21,155 nucleotides of DNA from Pseudomonadales bacterium (GTDB lineage Bacteria; Pseudomonadota; Gammaproteobacteria; Pseudomonadales; Azotimanducaceae), in assembly GCA_022448765.1 (NCBI GenBank), contig JAKUTI010000012.1, forward strand, positions 2,811 through 23,965, given 5' to 3'. A program made the position numbers and the translations under genes. Shown piece by piece: positions 1-8,481 of this stretch. Below the pieces are notes generated by a model, which did not search any database, was not told the DNA's origin, and saw only the letters and a program-made list of their open reading frames with translations. How positions within the stretch are numbered: position 1 is the first letter of the stretch; every line of letters begins with the position of its first letter.

Positions 1-842
1 TTAGTTAGGACAACGTCAGAAGCAGCGATAACGTTCTCGGAAGCGCCTTCGATTAGTCGCACATCGATCCCGGTTTTTCTTGAAACAATTTCTGTCAAGA
101 GGGATCGAATTTTTTTGCTCACACAAGGGATAACTAAAACGGCCGAAGGATAGTAACGACCACCAGGATTGATTCTATCGACGGCCCGAGCCGCAGCATC
201 AACGAACACGTTACCGAGAAATCGCACTTCGGAAAGGCGGCTACCCGGCAGCAGCCCTACCACCAAGGCGTCAGCTGGTAATCCCAAATCAGCACGCGCG
301 CGCGCGCTTCTTACCCCTACATCCAAATTCGGATCTATCGCGTCGGCAAGTGGATGACCAACAAATTCCGCTCGAATATCGGAATCTCGATATAAAGGAG
401 GCTCGAAAGGAAATAACGCCATCACAACATCCGTCGAGCGCCCGATCTTACGAATCCGACTTCGTCTCCACGCGTAAACCGCGGGGCTGACATAGTGGGC
501 GGTCGGCACACCCCTATGCTTTACCAACCGTTCGAGCAACAGGTTAAACACGTTGAAGTCGATTCCCACAACTACGTCGGCTTCTTTAAAACATCGATAC
601 AAGCGACCGAAGATCCGAACCAATGTCGGCAACCGTTTGAGTGGTTCTACGAATCCATTGACGGATAGATCGTCGATCTTCGCGAGCGGTTCAAGACCCT
701 CCTTGATCATTTGGTCCCCACCGACACCAATAAATCGAAGGTTTGTGGTCCGTCTCGTTAGCGCGTTCATGAGTCCCGATCCCAAAATATCGCCGGATTT
801 CTCACCGGCGACGACGCCAATCGTCAACGTCGTCTCAGCCAT
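1..842 (-). CDS. lpxB: Lipid-A-disaccharide synthase LpxB (partial, C-terminus beyond window edge)
   Basis: LpxB joins UDP-2,3-diacylglucosamine to lipid X, making the beta-1,6 disaccharide backbone of lipid A at the inner face of the inner membrane. The visible 280 residues begin with ATG at 842 and show the family hallmarks: AGEKSGD (residues 12-18) near the N-terminus, an FIGVGG segment, HYVSPAVYAWR, KIGRSTD, and FVGHPLADAID. The frame stays open to base 1, so about 100 residues of the usual ~380 are missing. It is the last visible gene of the envelope operon and follows fabZ with a 112-base gap where lpxA would be expected. No Shine-Dalgarno is evident before the ATG. An alternating CG tract (295-307) lies inside the gene and is read in frame as an Ala-Arg stretch. 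Identification is from motif recognition; family assignment is secure. Confidence 0.93.
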   Translation of the reverse strand, partial: MAETTLTIGVVAGEKSGDILGSGLMNALTRRTTNLRFIGVGGDQMIKEGLEPLAKIDDLSVNGFVEPLKRLPTLVRIFGRLYRCFKEADVVVGIDFNVFNLLLERLVKHRGVPTAHYVSPAVYAWRRSRIRKIGRSTDVVMALFPFEPPLYRDSDIRAEFVGHPLADAIDPNLDVGVRSARARADLGLPADALVVGLLPGSRLSEVRFLGNVFVDAAARAVDRINPGGRYYPSAVLVIPCVSKKIRSLLTEIVSRKTGIDVRLIEGASENVIAASDVVLT

Positions 843-954
843 ATTTGGATCGTTCAATAGTACGTTGACCTGCTTTTAGCTCGCCTTCAGTTTCAGCAGC
901 GGACCATCGATGAATCACGATGGAATCAATGGCCGCATTCTCCCGGAACCCCCA

Positions 955-1389
955 TTAGATTTTGCGCTCTACGCACAACAATTCCGTCGTACAAGCAAGT
1001 TCTTCATCCACATAGGCGTTGCAATCAAACTTCATCATGTTGCGGCGGTGCGACAAAACCGTAGCTTCGAGTAACAGTCGGTCACCCGGTACAACGGGGC
1101 GCTTGAAACGAGTCTTATCGGTACCCGCCAAGTAGTGAACGTAACCCTCAGCCGGCGTATTGTCTCTGGTTTTGAACGCTAAGACTCCCGCGATCTGCGC
1201 CATGGCTTCAACGAGAAGAACGCCCGGCATAATCGGGTGGTTCGGGAAATGACCCTGAAAAAAAGGGTCACCAATACTTACGTTTTTGTACCCCTTAATA
1301 TCTTTTCCTGGGTGAATTTCTGTCACCCGATCGAGGAACAAAAACGGGTATCTGTGAGGGAGATACTCGAATATCTCATTGATGTCCAT
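955..1389 (-). CDS. fabZ: 3-hydroxyacyl-[acyl-carrier-protein] dehydratase FabZ
   Basis: FabZ dehydrates (3R)-hydroxyacyl-ACP to trans-2-enoyl-ACP in fatty acid elongation. It draws on the same hydroxyacyl-ACP pool as LpxA/LpxD, which explains its place in a lipid A operon. The 144-residue protein has LPHRYPFLFLDR near the N-terminus and the hot-dog active-site helix GHFPNHPIMPG...EAMAQ, with catalytic His47 and Glu61 in this numbering. It ends CVERKI, as in Pseudomonas FabZ. I chose ATG at 1389 because it gives MDINEI..., matching the pseudomonad N-terminus. The frame is open further up to a TTG at 1419, which would add ten residues (154 aa). Neither start has a convincing Shine-Dalgarno. 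It lies 42 bases after lpxD (12 with the longer start). Confidence 0.95.
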   Translation of the reverse strand: MDINEIFEYLPHRYPFLFLDRVTEIHPGKDIKGYKNVSIGDPFFQGHFPNHPIMPGVLLVEAMAQIAGVLAFKTRDNTPAEGYVHYLAGTDKTRFKRPVVPGDRLLLEATVLSHRRNMMKFDCNAYVDEELACTTELLCVERKI

Positions 1390-1431
1390 AACGCTGTGTG
1401 TCGAATCGACCACGCTCAAACCTTAATCGTT

Positions 1432-2457
1432 TTAGCTTTCCAGTTCCGTCTTTTTTTCAAGTAGGCGTATTCGTTTAGCAAGTCGGTCAATTTCACCAAA
1501 CCTCAATGCGTTGCGTTTCCAACGAGCCGACTTATCGTGTAATACCCCACCCGAATACAACCCCGGTTCTTCGATCGACCGTGAAACATGGGTCATCGCA
1601 CTCACCATCACTCCATCTGTCAGACGGATGGGGCCATCCCCTCCCACTCCAACCGCACCACCGATCATGCAGTTCCGTCCGACAACCGTACTTCCGACCA
1701 TCCCGACACAGCCACAAAGCACCGTGTGGTCTCCAATTTGGCAGTTGTGACCGATCTGTACCTGATTATCAATCTTAACGCCGTCACCCACGATCGTATC
1801 TTCGATAGTTCCCCTATCGATTGTCGTGCACGCACCCACACTGACGTCATCTCCTAGTCGAACACTACCGATCTGCGCTATAGGTTGCAGTTGGCCGTCT
1901 CCATCGGGCGCGAATCCAAATCCGTCGGCACCTATCACGGCTCCGCTATGAATCACACAGCGCGCACCTACATGAACTCCGTGGTATAGAACTGCGCGGG
2001 GCATGATGACAGTGTTGGTACCGATCACGCACCCGGCCCCGATATGCACACCAGATCCAACCTCTACACCGTCGGCAAGGGTTGCACCATGCTCAATTCT
2101 TGCGAACGCTCCGATTCTAGCGCCAACCCCTAAGGAAACGGTTTCATCGACCGACGCAGATTTCTCAATGCCCACCGGCAAACTCGGACGTCGTTCAAAC
2201 AACATCGAAGCGACGGCGAAGGCATGGTAGGGATTTTCAACAACGAGCGCGTTGGTAGGACAATTCGCCAAATCATTTGCCTGCAAGATGACAGCGGATG
2301 CCAAAGTACTGGCGAGGTATTTACGGTAACTGCTGCCCGAAAGATGCGTAAGCTCGCCTACGGTAGCCGTTTCTATTGCGCCAAGACCCGTAATTATCGC
2401 ATTGCTATCGCCTACGAGTTCCGCATCAACAAGATCAGCAATTTCAGCGAGCTTCAC
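1432..2457 (-). CDS. lpxD: UDP-3-O-(3-hydroxyacyl)glucosamine N-acyltransferase LpxD
   Basis: LpxD transfers a second (3R)-hydroxyacyl chain from ACP to the 2-amino group of UDP-3-O-acylglucosamine, the third step of lipid A synthesis, in the cytoplasm. The 341 residues match E. coli LpxD (341) in length. The order is an N-terminal uridine-binding domain (about 1-100), then a left-handed beta helix of hexapeptide repeats (about 100-290), then a charged C-terminal helix. The catalytic His of the family falls at His237 in DNQVQIGHN. Other signatures are GADGFGFAPD and GACTTIDRG. The start is GTG at 2457, giving MKLAEIADLVDAEL, which aligns with the usual N-terminus. The gene begins 22 bases after skp ends, in the expected skp-lpxD-fabZ order. 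Confidence 0.96.
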   Translation of the reverse strand: MKLAEIADLVDAELVGDSNAIITGLGAIETATVGELTHLSGSSYRKYLASTLASAVILQANDLANCPTNALVVENPYHAFAVASMLFERRPSLPVGIEKSASVDETVSLGVGARIGAFARIEHGATLADGVEVGSGVHIGAGCVIGTNTVIMPRAVLYHGVHVGARCVIHSGAVIGADGFGFAPDGDGQLQPIAQIGSVRLGDDVSVGACTTIDRGTIEDTIVGDGVKIDNQVQIGHNCQIGDHTVLCGCVGMVGSTVVGRNCMIGGAVGVGGDGPIRLTDGVMVSAMTHVSRSIEEPGLYSGGVLHDKSARWKRNALRFGEIDRLAKRIRLLEKKTELES

Positions 2458-2479
2458 GGGCGTTGCCCGGCCTCGGTCA

Positions 2480-2989
2480 TCACTGTTTATCGTTTAATTT
2501 CTCAGTGACTTTACGGGTTATATTGTGCTTCGCGTTTGTGTAGAGAAGTCCCGCTCGCGGCATAACGAGATCATATCCCTCGACCTCGATAAGGTCCTGC
2601 AGAACCGCCTGAAGTTTTGGAGTCATTTCTCTCATAAGGTCTTGTTGAAGCTCGTTGCCTTTCTTTTGGTATTTCTGGAGCTCGAACTGAGCGTCGATAT
2701 TTAAATCTTCGATTTCCTTTTGGAGTTTCTGTTTCTCTCCATCGGAAATCACGTCAGCATCCTTAGCCAATCGTTCCTGAAGGGCTTTGATTTGATCACT
2801 GAGGGATTGAATCTTGAGCTCATCTGCTTCGACCGCGGCCCGAATAGCCTCGATCTTTGCTTTGCCTTCTTCACTCTGAAGAATCGCCTGCTCCGCATTA
2901 ATTATCGCGACCTTTAACTCGGCTTGAGAGCCAAGCGACAAAAGCAAAATCGCAGGTATAAGCCACTTTATCGATTTATTACGCACCAT
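2480..2989 (-). CDS. skp: Periplasmic chaperone Skp/OmpH
   Basis: Skp is a trimeric periplasmic chaperone that holds unfolded outer-membrane proteins on their way to BAM. The 169-residue product (E. coli precursor about 161) starts with a signal peptide: positive MVRNKSIK, a hydrophobic stretch of Leu/Ile/Ala, and likely cleavage after GSQA (residue 23). The mature start ELKVAIINAEQAI is the conserved first beta strand. The middle is long, charged and heptad-like (about 40-115), fitting the Skp coiled-coil tentacles. The final segment LQDLIEVEGYDLVMPR...LY is typical of OmpH. ATG at 2989 is preceded by AAGGAG (2994-2999), spaced four bases, the clearest ribosome-binding site in this operon. 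Its place between bamA and lpxD supports the call. Confidence 0.93.
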   Translation of the reverse strand: MVRNKSIKWLIPAILLLSLGSQAELKVAIINAEQAILQSEEGKAKIEAIRAAVEADELKIQSLSDQIKALQERLAKDADVISDGEKQKLQKEIEDLNIDAQFELQKYQKKGNELQQDLMREMTPKLQAVLQDLIEVEGYDLVMPRAGLLYTNAKHNITRKVTEKLNDKQ

Positions 2990-3061
2990 ACTTCTCCTTC
3001 TAGGTCTTTGCGGAAGCCACGAACACTATAAATGCGGAGTATAGGCCTGAACGCTTCGTAA

Positions 3062-5407
3062 TTAGAACGTTTTGCCAAGTTCGAACGAAAAACGTTCAAC
3101 CTCGTCAAACGGGCCGGTGTTCAGTGGGAACGTCAGCGCAAACGACATCGGCCCCATTGCTGTAAGCCAAGTAATCGCTAATCCAGTCGAATAGCGCAAT
3201 TCGTCCAACGACAAATCGAAGCAGTTCACGGTTCCTGGTGGACAATCGGTGTTAAAGACATTGCCGATGTCGACAAAGAAGAGAGAACGTATCTGGCCAA
3301 TCTGCTCAACCAAAGGAATTGGGAAAATTAGTTCCCCGCTTAACTCCACTAGGGCGTTCCCACCGAAGGGATCTCCCCTCGCGTCCCGATAGTAAGCCCC
3401 TTGGATAGGCTGTGTACGGGGACCAAGCGTACTGTTTTCGAACCCGCGCACTGATCCGAAACCACCTGCGAAAAAGTGTTCATAAAATGGATAGGTGTTG
3501 GTATCGCCAAATGCTGCCCCGTACCCCAGTTCTGCCCTTAGCCGCAAAGCCCATAGGTGGGGTTGCGGCACGAACGGAACCGGAAAATAGAAGTCGCCCT
3601 TGTAATTCACGCGGTAAAACTCTAGGTCACTGCTCGGGATCGCGACTTCGAGAGACCCAACGTGGGACTGCCCTCGAGTAGGGAACATACCTCGATTCAA
3701 AGTTGAACTACGCCACGAACTTTCAAGTTTGTAATTGAGAAACTCGTTTCCCTCGGCGCTGACGAAAGAAGAAATTTCCTGTGCTGCGAGAAAGCCTTCC
3801 GTGATCTCCGTTTGTTCCACCGTAAGCGAGAACTGCAAACGTTGAGTCTCACTTAACGGGAAACCAAAATTAATTCCACCACCAAGCGAATCGGTGGAAA
3901 ACCGAGCCAAATTCCGTGCGTCGTAATTCGTCTCCCGATAAAAGAGGCTGTAGCCACGACTAATACCATCGGCTGTAAAGTATGGGTCAAAGAAGTTGTA
4001 ATTGATCGATTTTATGTATTTGCTCCAGCTCACGCCGAGGCCAAAGCTGTTGCCGGTTCCACCGACATTCGTTTCCTGGAAACTAGCCCCTAGTATCAGG
4101 CCTGAATATTCTGCATAGCCCAACGTTCCCGAAAGACTACCCGTAGGCTGCTCCTTGACCGAAAATTCCACGTCGATCTGGTCGTCCCGACCTGGGACAG
4201 CAGGGGTTCCCACGTTTACTTCTTGGAAATAACCCAAACGCTCCAACCGGATTTTAGAAAGGTCAATCGCTCGTGTTGACGCCCAAGCGCCCTCCATCTG
4301 GCGCATCTCACGCCGTAACACTTGGTCCTGGGTCGTCGTGTTTCCCAAATAAGAGATACGCCGCACGTACGCTCGCTGACCCGTATTCACCATGAATTTC
4401 ACGTCAACACTTCCATCGTCGTGGACTTCCGGAATTCCAGTCGCTTCCGCAAACGTGTAACCCGAGTTACCTAGTACGCCTGTGATCCGCTCTTCGGTCG
4501 CAGTCACCCGCGCGCGGGAAAAAATTTGGCCGGGCTGCACCACAAAAAGGGCCTCGAGCTGTTCTGGTTTGACTTCCCCGAGTTCGCCAACCAGATCAAC
4601 CTCGTTAACGGTATACCTCGAACCCTCCTCAACATTAATCGTCAAGTAAACTTGGCGTCGGTCTGGCGCCAAGCTCACTTGTGTTGACGCAACCCGAAAT
4701 TCAACGTAACCGCGATCTTGGTAGTGCGATTCGAGTGTTTCGATGTCCCCTTGCAGTTTTTCCCTGGAATACTTGTCCTTCCCGCGTATAAATCCAAGCA
4801 ACGTCGGGTGCTTAAGCTCAAGTTCATCTAACAATTCACCTTGCTCAAATACAGTCGCACCAACAAGGTTAATGTGGCGAATCCCCGAACTTTTCCCCTC
4901 TTCTATATCAATTGAAATCGCGACACGATTACGAGGTAATTTGTCGACCTTGGTTTCGATACCAGACCCGTATCGCCCTTGGGCCACGTACTGTCTTTCC
5001 AGTTCAATGGCAACTCGTTCCAGTGTCGATTGTTTAAATATTTCCCCTTCTCGAAGTCCCTGCTCGGCTAGACCTTCGAACAAAGACTCGTCTTTGATCG
5101 CTTTATTACCTTCGATCTGGATCACTTCAATTGCAGGTCGTTCCTCCAGAGTGACGATCAGCACGTCGCCATCGCGAGCCATCGTGATGTCATCAAAGTA
5201 TCCAGTACGAAACAAACCGCGAATCAGCTGACGGATAGTCACACCGTCTATGGAATCGCCGACATTGACCGGCATTTCGTTGAAGACTGTCCCAGCAGAG
5301 ACTCGCTGCAAACCTTGCAACCGAATATCCGACAGTTCAAAGCTCGTGATCTCGCCCCTCAATGGCCACGCGAGTACAAGTAGGCTTATGCACAGTCCGG
5401 CCCGCAT
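3062..5407 (-). CDS. bamA: Outer membrane protein assembly factor BamA
   Basis: BamA is the beta-barrel insertase at the centre of the BAM complex in the outer membrane. With the start chosen here it has 781 residues, near the usual ~800. A signal peptide (MRAGLCISLLVLAWPLRG, then E) precedes five POTRA-like repeats, beginning with DIRLQGLQRVSAGTVFNEMPVN and reaching to about residue 410, followed by a 16-strand-type barrel. The diagnostic loop-6 motif VRGF is at about residue 650, and the protein ends FSFELGKTF with the terminal aromatic expected of barrel proteins. The frame is open to an upstream ATG at 5437 (791 aa), which would overlap rseP by 26 bases and has no Shine-Dalgarno. ATG at 5407 lies just after the rseP stop behind a G-rich GGGGTAAGG, so I prefer it. 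The rseP-bamA-skp order is conserved. Confidence 0.95.
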   Translation of the reverse strand: MRAGLCISLLVLAWPLRGEITSFELSDIRLQGLQRVSAGTVFNEMPVNVGDSIDGVTIRQLIRGLFRTGYFDDITMARDGDVLIVTLEERPAIEVIQIEGNKAIKDESLFEGLAEQGLREGEIFKQSTLERVAIELERQYVAQGRYGSGIETKVDKLPRNRVAISIDIEEGKSSGIRHINLVGATVFEQGELLDELELKHPTLLGFIRGKDKYSREKLQGDIETLESHYQDRGYVEFRVASTQVSLAPDRRQVYLTINVEEGSRYTVNEVDLVGELGEVKPEQLEALFVVQPGQIFSRARVTATEERITGVLGNSGYTFAEATGIPEVHDDGSVDVKFMVNTGQRAYVRRISYLGNTTTQDQVLRREMRQMEGAWASTRAIDLSKIRLERLGYFQEVNVGTPAVPGRDDQIDVEFSVKEQPTGSLSGTLGYAEYSGLILGASFQETNVGGTGNSFGLGVSWSKYIKSINYNFFDPYFTADGISRGYSLFYRETNYDARNLARFSTDSLGGGINFGFPLSETQRLQFSLTVEQTEITEGFLAAQEISSFVSAEGNEFLNYKLESSWRSSTLNRGMFPTRGQSHVGSLEVAIPSSDLEFYRVNYKGDFYFPVPFVPQPHLWALRLRAELGYGAAFGDTNTYPFYEHFFAGGFGSVRGFENSTLGPRTQPIQGAYYRDARGDPFGGNALVELSGELIFPIPLVEQIGQIRSLFFVDIGNVFNTDCPPGTVNCFDLSLDELRYSTGLAITWLTAMGPMSFALTFPLNTGPFDEVERFSFELGKTF

Positions 5408-5411
5408 CGCC

Positions 5412-6743
5412 TTACCCCAACAACCTAGCGAGATCATTATAGAACGCTAGCACGATCATTCCCGCCACAACGACGATGCCAATCTGCACTCCAATCGTTT
5501 GCACACGCGTTGGAACCGGCTTTCCGATTAGGACCTCAACACCGTAAAACAGCACATGGCCACCGTCCAGTAGAGGTATGGGGAGTAAGTTGATGACCCC
5601 GAGACTAATCGAGAGAAGCGCAAGGACGTTAAAGAAATCCTCCCAACCGGCTTGCGCCGAATCACCCGCCACTTTGGCAATGGTGATCGGCCCCGAGAGA
5701 TTGCGAGTCGACACGAGTCCCTGCACCATTTTGTTCAACAGGCTCAACGTCAACGTTGTCTTCGATTGAACCTCCTGGATTCCCTTCCAAAGTCCTTCGC
5801 CAACGGAAAACTGTACCGTTCGAGTGGGTACGACCGGGGCCACGCCAGCAAAACCAAAAACGTTCCCATCGACGTCCCGACGCTTTTCCGGCACAACCGT
5901 TAACAAGACGTCCATCGTTTGTCGTCGGATAAGCATCAGTAACTCGGTCTCAGGCCCTTGCCGTACGTGATCAACAAAGTCCGTCCAATTCGTCACAATG
6001 TCATCGTTAATCGATAGGACCCGATCTCCCGCCAAAAGCCCTCCTTGCTCCGCAACACTGCCTGCCTCTACTCGTTCGATTACGGGTTCAAAGCTCATGG
6101 TCAAACCAAGCGAATCCAATAGGTCAGGGTCGTCGACTCCCGCGTGCCAACGATCGATCGGTAACCAATAATCGTGGCTTCTTCCCTGTCGGCTCGTCGA
6201 TACCTTGATCCTTCCAGAATCGCCCAGTCGAGCCGCCAATTGCATATTTACTTGGGACCACGAAGGCGTGGGCACTTCGTCTACCTCTACAATTTCCTCG
6301 CCACCTCGCATGCCCGCAACGTGCGCCGTCGTACCCGTTTCTGGCGATCCTAGAACCGGGACAACTACTGTTGTGCCGACGGTAAAAAGGACCCAGTACA
6401 CGATCCATGCAAACAAGAAATTTGCCATCGGACCACCCAACGCGATGGCGATTCGCCAACCAACCGAAAGACTGGGAAATATCAGACCCTTACCGCTACG
6501 ATCCGGCTCAGAATCATCCTCCCCCTCACGCATTTGGAGATATCCACCTAACGGGATCATTGCTAACACAAACTCCGTCCCCTTCGAATCCGTGTACTTC
6601 AGAAACGGGCGACCAAAGCCAACAGAAAAACGAACCACGTCGACCCCAGACATACGAGCAACAATGAAGTGGCCGAATTCATGGACCGTCACCAAAATGC
6701 CGAGCGTCAGCAGCAAGTAAAGTAAGTATTGAAGAAATTCCAT
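5412..6743 (-). CDS. rseP: Site-2 intramembrane zinc metalloprotease RseP
   Basis: RseP cuts the anti-sigma factor RseA inside the inner membrane after DegS has cut it, releasing sigma-E; it also clears remnant signal peptides. The 443 residues (E. coli 450) show the zinc motif HEFGH at 21-25 in the first membrane segment, and LDGG at 392-395, whose Asp393 is the third metal ligand. Two periplasmic PDZ-like regions sit between them (about 125-215 and 220-300), the second with GGLLAGDRVLSIND. NLLPIPLLDGG matches the family's signature. ATG at 6743 gives a short N-terminus leading straight into the first membrane helix. A 100-base gap separates it from cdsA; in pseudomonads that slot holds dxr, but no dxr is present here. 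Confidence 0.96.
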   Translation of the reverse strand: MEFLQYLLYLLLTLGILVTVHEFGHFIVARMSGVDVVRFSVGFGRPFLKYTDSKGTEFVLAMIPLGGYLQMREGEDDSEPDRSGKGLIFPSLSVGWRIAIALGGPMANFLFAWIVYWVLFTVGTTVVVPVLGSPETGTTAHVAGMRGGEEIVEVDEVPTPSWSQVNMQLAARLGDSGRIKVSTSRQGRSHDYWLPIDRWHAGVDDPDLLDSLGLTMSFEPVIERVEAGSVAEQGGLLAGDRVLSINDDIVTNWTDFVDHVRQGPETELLMLIRRQTMDVLLTVVPEKRRDVDGNVFGFAGVAPVVPTRTVQFSVGEGLWKGIQEVQSKTTLTLSLLNKMVQGLVSTRNLSGPITIAKVAGDSAQAGWEDFFNVLALLSISLGVINLLPIPLLDGGHVLFYGVEVLIGKPVPTRVQTIGVQIGIVVVAGMIVLAFYNDLARLLG

Positions 6744-6843
6744 ACCGTCCGATCTGGAACCTTTTGATCGTCTTCAGGTTTCGCTGTCGTCTATCGGGGG
6801 TTCCGAACTGGCAGCTTCAAGTTACGATCATAGCAGCACAGGC

Positions 6844-7647
6844 TCATGACAGCATCGTCGCTAGCGCAAATATCGGTGCAGCAGCGAGCACGGAATCCAT
6901 TCGATCGAGAACACCTCCATGCCCCGGTAACAAATTGCCAGAATCCTTGGCGTCAGCAATTCGCTTTACAACACTTTCAAATAGATCACCCACGATCGAG
7001 ACAGCTACGATCAGTAGGGTCAAAAATAACCAACCGAACAACCCAAACAGCCCAAGAAGCCCGCAAATCATCACCACAAATTGACCTGTCACGATCGCCA
7101 AGATTAATCCTCCCGCGGCGCCTTCCCAAGTTTTTCCGGGGCTGACGCGCGGCAGCAGCTTCGTGCTACCAAATCGCCGACCCGCAAAATACGCACCAGT
7201 ATCCGCAGCAGCTATCACCACAATCAACCAAAGAACAAGCCAATGACCGTCCGGTTGCCCACGGATCAAGTTAACGCCGAGCCAACCCCCGATGCACACT
7301 ACCCAACCGACAGATCGCATTACTACCGTCGGTTTAATCCGCGGTGAAAATCGCGGGTAACTCACAACTATTAATAGAGCAGCTGCCCAGCCCAGACTCA
7401 CCACTGACACAACCTCGTACCAGATACCTGGGAAGCGCCATAGAAAAAGTGCGATCAACACGCCACAAAGCACGTAACCAAGCCGAAGCAGGCGCGTTGA
7501 GCTTCCGGATAAACCAGCCCACTCGTATAAACCAAGGCTAACGAATAGAAGAAAAAATAAACCTAGTTGCCAAGACTCAGCAAAGACGATCGCGGCAATC
7601 ACTGTAGGTCCGAGAACAAGACCCGTGATCACACGGCGCTTGAGCAC
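6844..7647 (-). CDS. cdsA: Phosphatidate cytidylyltransferase CdsA
   Basis: CdsA makes CDP-diacylglycerol from phosphatidic acid and CTP, the branch point for all phospholipids, and is an integral inner-membrane enzyme. The 267-residue product has many hydrophobic segments. Near the C-terminus (residues 225-251) lies the complete family signature: S-V-V-K-R, then K-D-S, then P-G-H-G-G-V-L-D-R-M-D. SPGKTWEGAAGG is also typical. The start is GTG at 7647 and overlaps the uppS stop in a TAGTG arrangement, so translation is probably coupled to uppS. A CDP-alcohol phosphatidyltransferase that would use its product lies at 18450-19025, in a different operon. Confidence 0.95.
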   Translation of the reverse strand: MLKRRVITGLVLGPTVIAAIVFAESWQLGLFFLLFVSLGLYEWAGLSGSSTRLLRLGYVLCGVLIALFLWRFPGIWYEVVSVVSLGWAAALLIVVSYPRFSPRIKPTVVMRSVGWVVCIGGWLGVNLIRGQPDGHWLVLWLIVVIAAADTGAYFAGRRFGSTKLLPRVSPGKTWEGAAGGLILAIVTGQFVVMICGLLGLFGLFGWLFLTLLIVAVSIVGDLFESVVKRIADAKDSGNLLPGHGGVLDRMDSVLAAAPIFALATMLS

Positions 7648-8408
7648 TAGGTCTTGCGCCTACCGTAGCGACGTTGCCGCCCCCGATAGTCACTAAATGC
7701 CGATTCAAGAAGAGTTTCGTCGAATTCTGGCCAGTAGGCGTCAGTGAAATAGAGCTCCGTGTACGCCAGATCCCATAACAGGAAGTTACTAATCCGGTTA
7801 TCCCCGCCCGTGCGGATGCACAAATCGGGCTGCGGTAGATCTCGCATGGACAGGTACTTTTCAAACGTCGTCTCGTCCACCGAATGCGGATCGAGGTCGC
7901 CGCGCTTAACCGCGAGGGCCATTTCACGCGCTGCACAAGCGATATCCCATCGACCACCGTAATTAGCCGCAATCGTCAAATACAGACGATCATTTAATCG
8001 GGTTATTTGCTCGGCTCGTGCCATGAGCAGTTGAATTTCTGCAGAGAATCTACTCCGATCACCAATTATCCGTAGTCGTACGCCTTTGGCATGTAACTCG
8101 TCGACATCGTTTTCCAGCATTCCGCTCATGAGTCGCATCAATAAATCAATTTCTTTTTGCGGCCGACTCCAATTTTCTGTACTGAACGCAAACAACGTCA
8201 AATATTCGACACCCAAGTCAGCGCACAACTCAGCGATCTTTCTTACATTCCGGGCACCTACTTGATGCCCCGCCGCGCCCGGCAAAAGCCTTTGTCTCGC
8301 CCAGCGGTGATTCCCATCCATGATTATCGCCACATGCTTTGGAGCACTGGCGGGATTTTCAGTTATGCTGATTTGAGGTTCGGACATAAGAACCCTAGTC
8401 ATTGACAT
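7647..8408 (-). CDS. uppS: Isoprenyl (undecaprenyl) diphosphate synthase UppS
   Basis: UppS adds eight isopentenyl units in cis to farnesyl diphosphate, giving the C55 carrier for peptidoglycan and O-antigen. The catalytic Asp lies in AIIMDGNHRWA. FSTENWSRP, NYGGRWDI, RTGGDNRISNFLLW and AYTELYFTDAYWPEF follow in family order. Two positions are unusual: E. coli has Glu-His in GGEHRISN, where the His and nearby residues bind magnesium, but here the pair is Asp-Asn. ATG at 8408 gives 253 residues. In-frame ATGs at 8402 and 8387 are possible; the last has TAGGG a few bases upstream and would give an N-terminus closer in length to E. coli. This is the first gene of the envelope run, with a TATAAT about 75 bases upstream. 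Confidence 0.94.
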   Translation of the reverse strand: MSMTRVLMSEPQISITENPASAPKHVAIIMDGNHRWARQRLLPGAAGHQVGARNVRKIAELCADLGVEYLTLFAFSTENWSRPQKEIDLLMRLMSGMLENDVDELHAKGVRLRIIGDRSRFSAEIQLLMARAEQITRLNDRLYLTIAANYGGRWDIACAAREMALAVKRGDLDPHSVDETTFEKYLSMRDLPQPDLCIRTGGDNRISNFLLWDLAYTELYFTDAYWPEFDETLLESAFSDYRGRQRRYGRRKT

Positions 8409-8481
8409 CAATTACTTTCTTAGCGTCTCAAACCCTCGTCGGAAGCGCGTCGCATCAGAACTGGGCTTCTCCGCAGTTTCC

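Noticed and set aside
904..923. Hairpin CCATCGATGAATCACGATGG between fabZ and lpxB as a terminator
   Set aside because: The stem is only six bases, with no run of T on either side, and lies inside an operon.
3025..3043. TATAGT and TATACT on the minus strand before skp as an internal promoter
   Set aside because: Neither has a -35 element at proper spacing; too weak to list.
4743..5231. A 162-codon open frame on the plus strand across the bamA N-terminus
   Set aside because: It is antisense to the POTRA region of a clear bamA, has low-complexity Ser/Arg-rich composition and no family resemblance; a shadow frame.
6205..6720. A 171-codon plus-strand open frame across rseP
   Set aside because: Antisense to conserved rseP codons, with Pro/Ser/Thr-rich composition and no recognisable domain.
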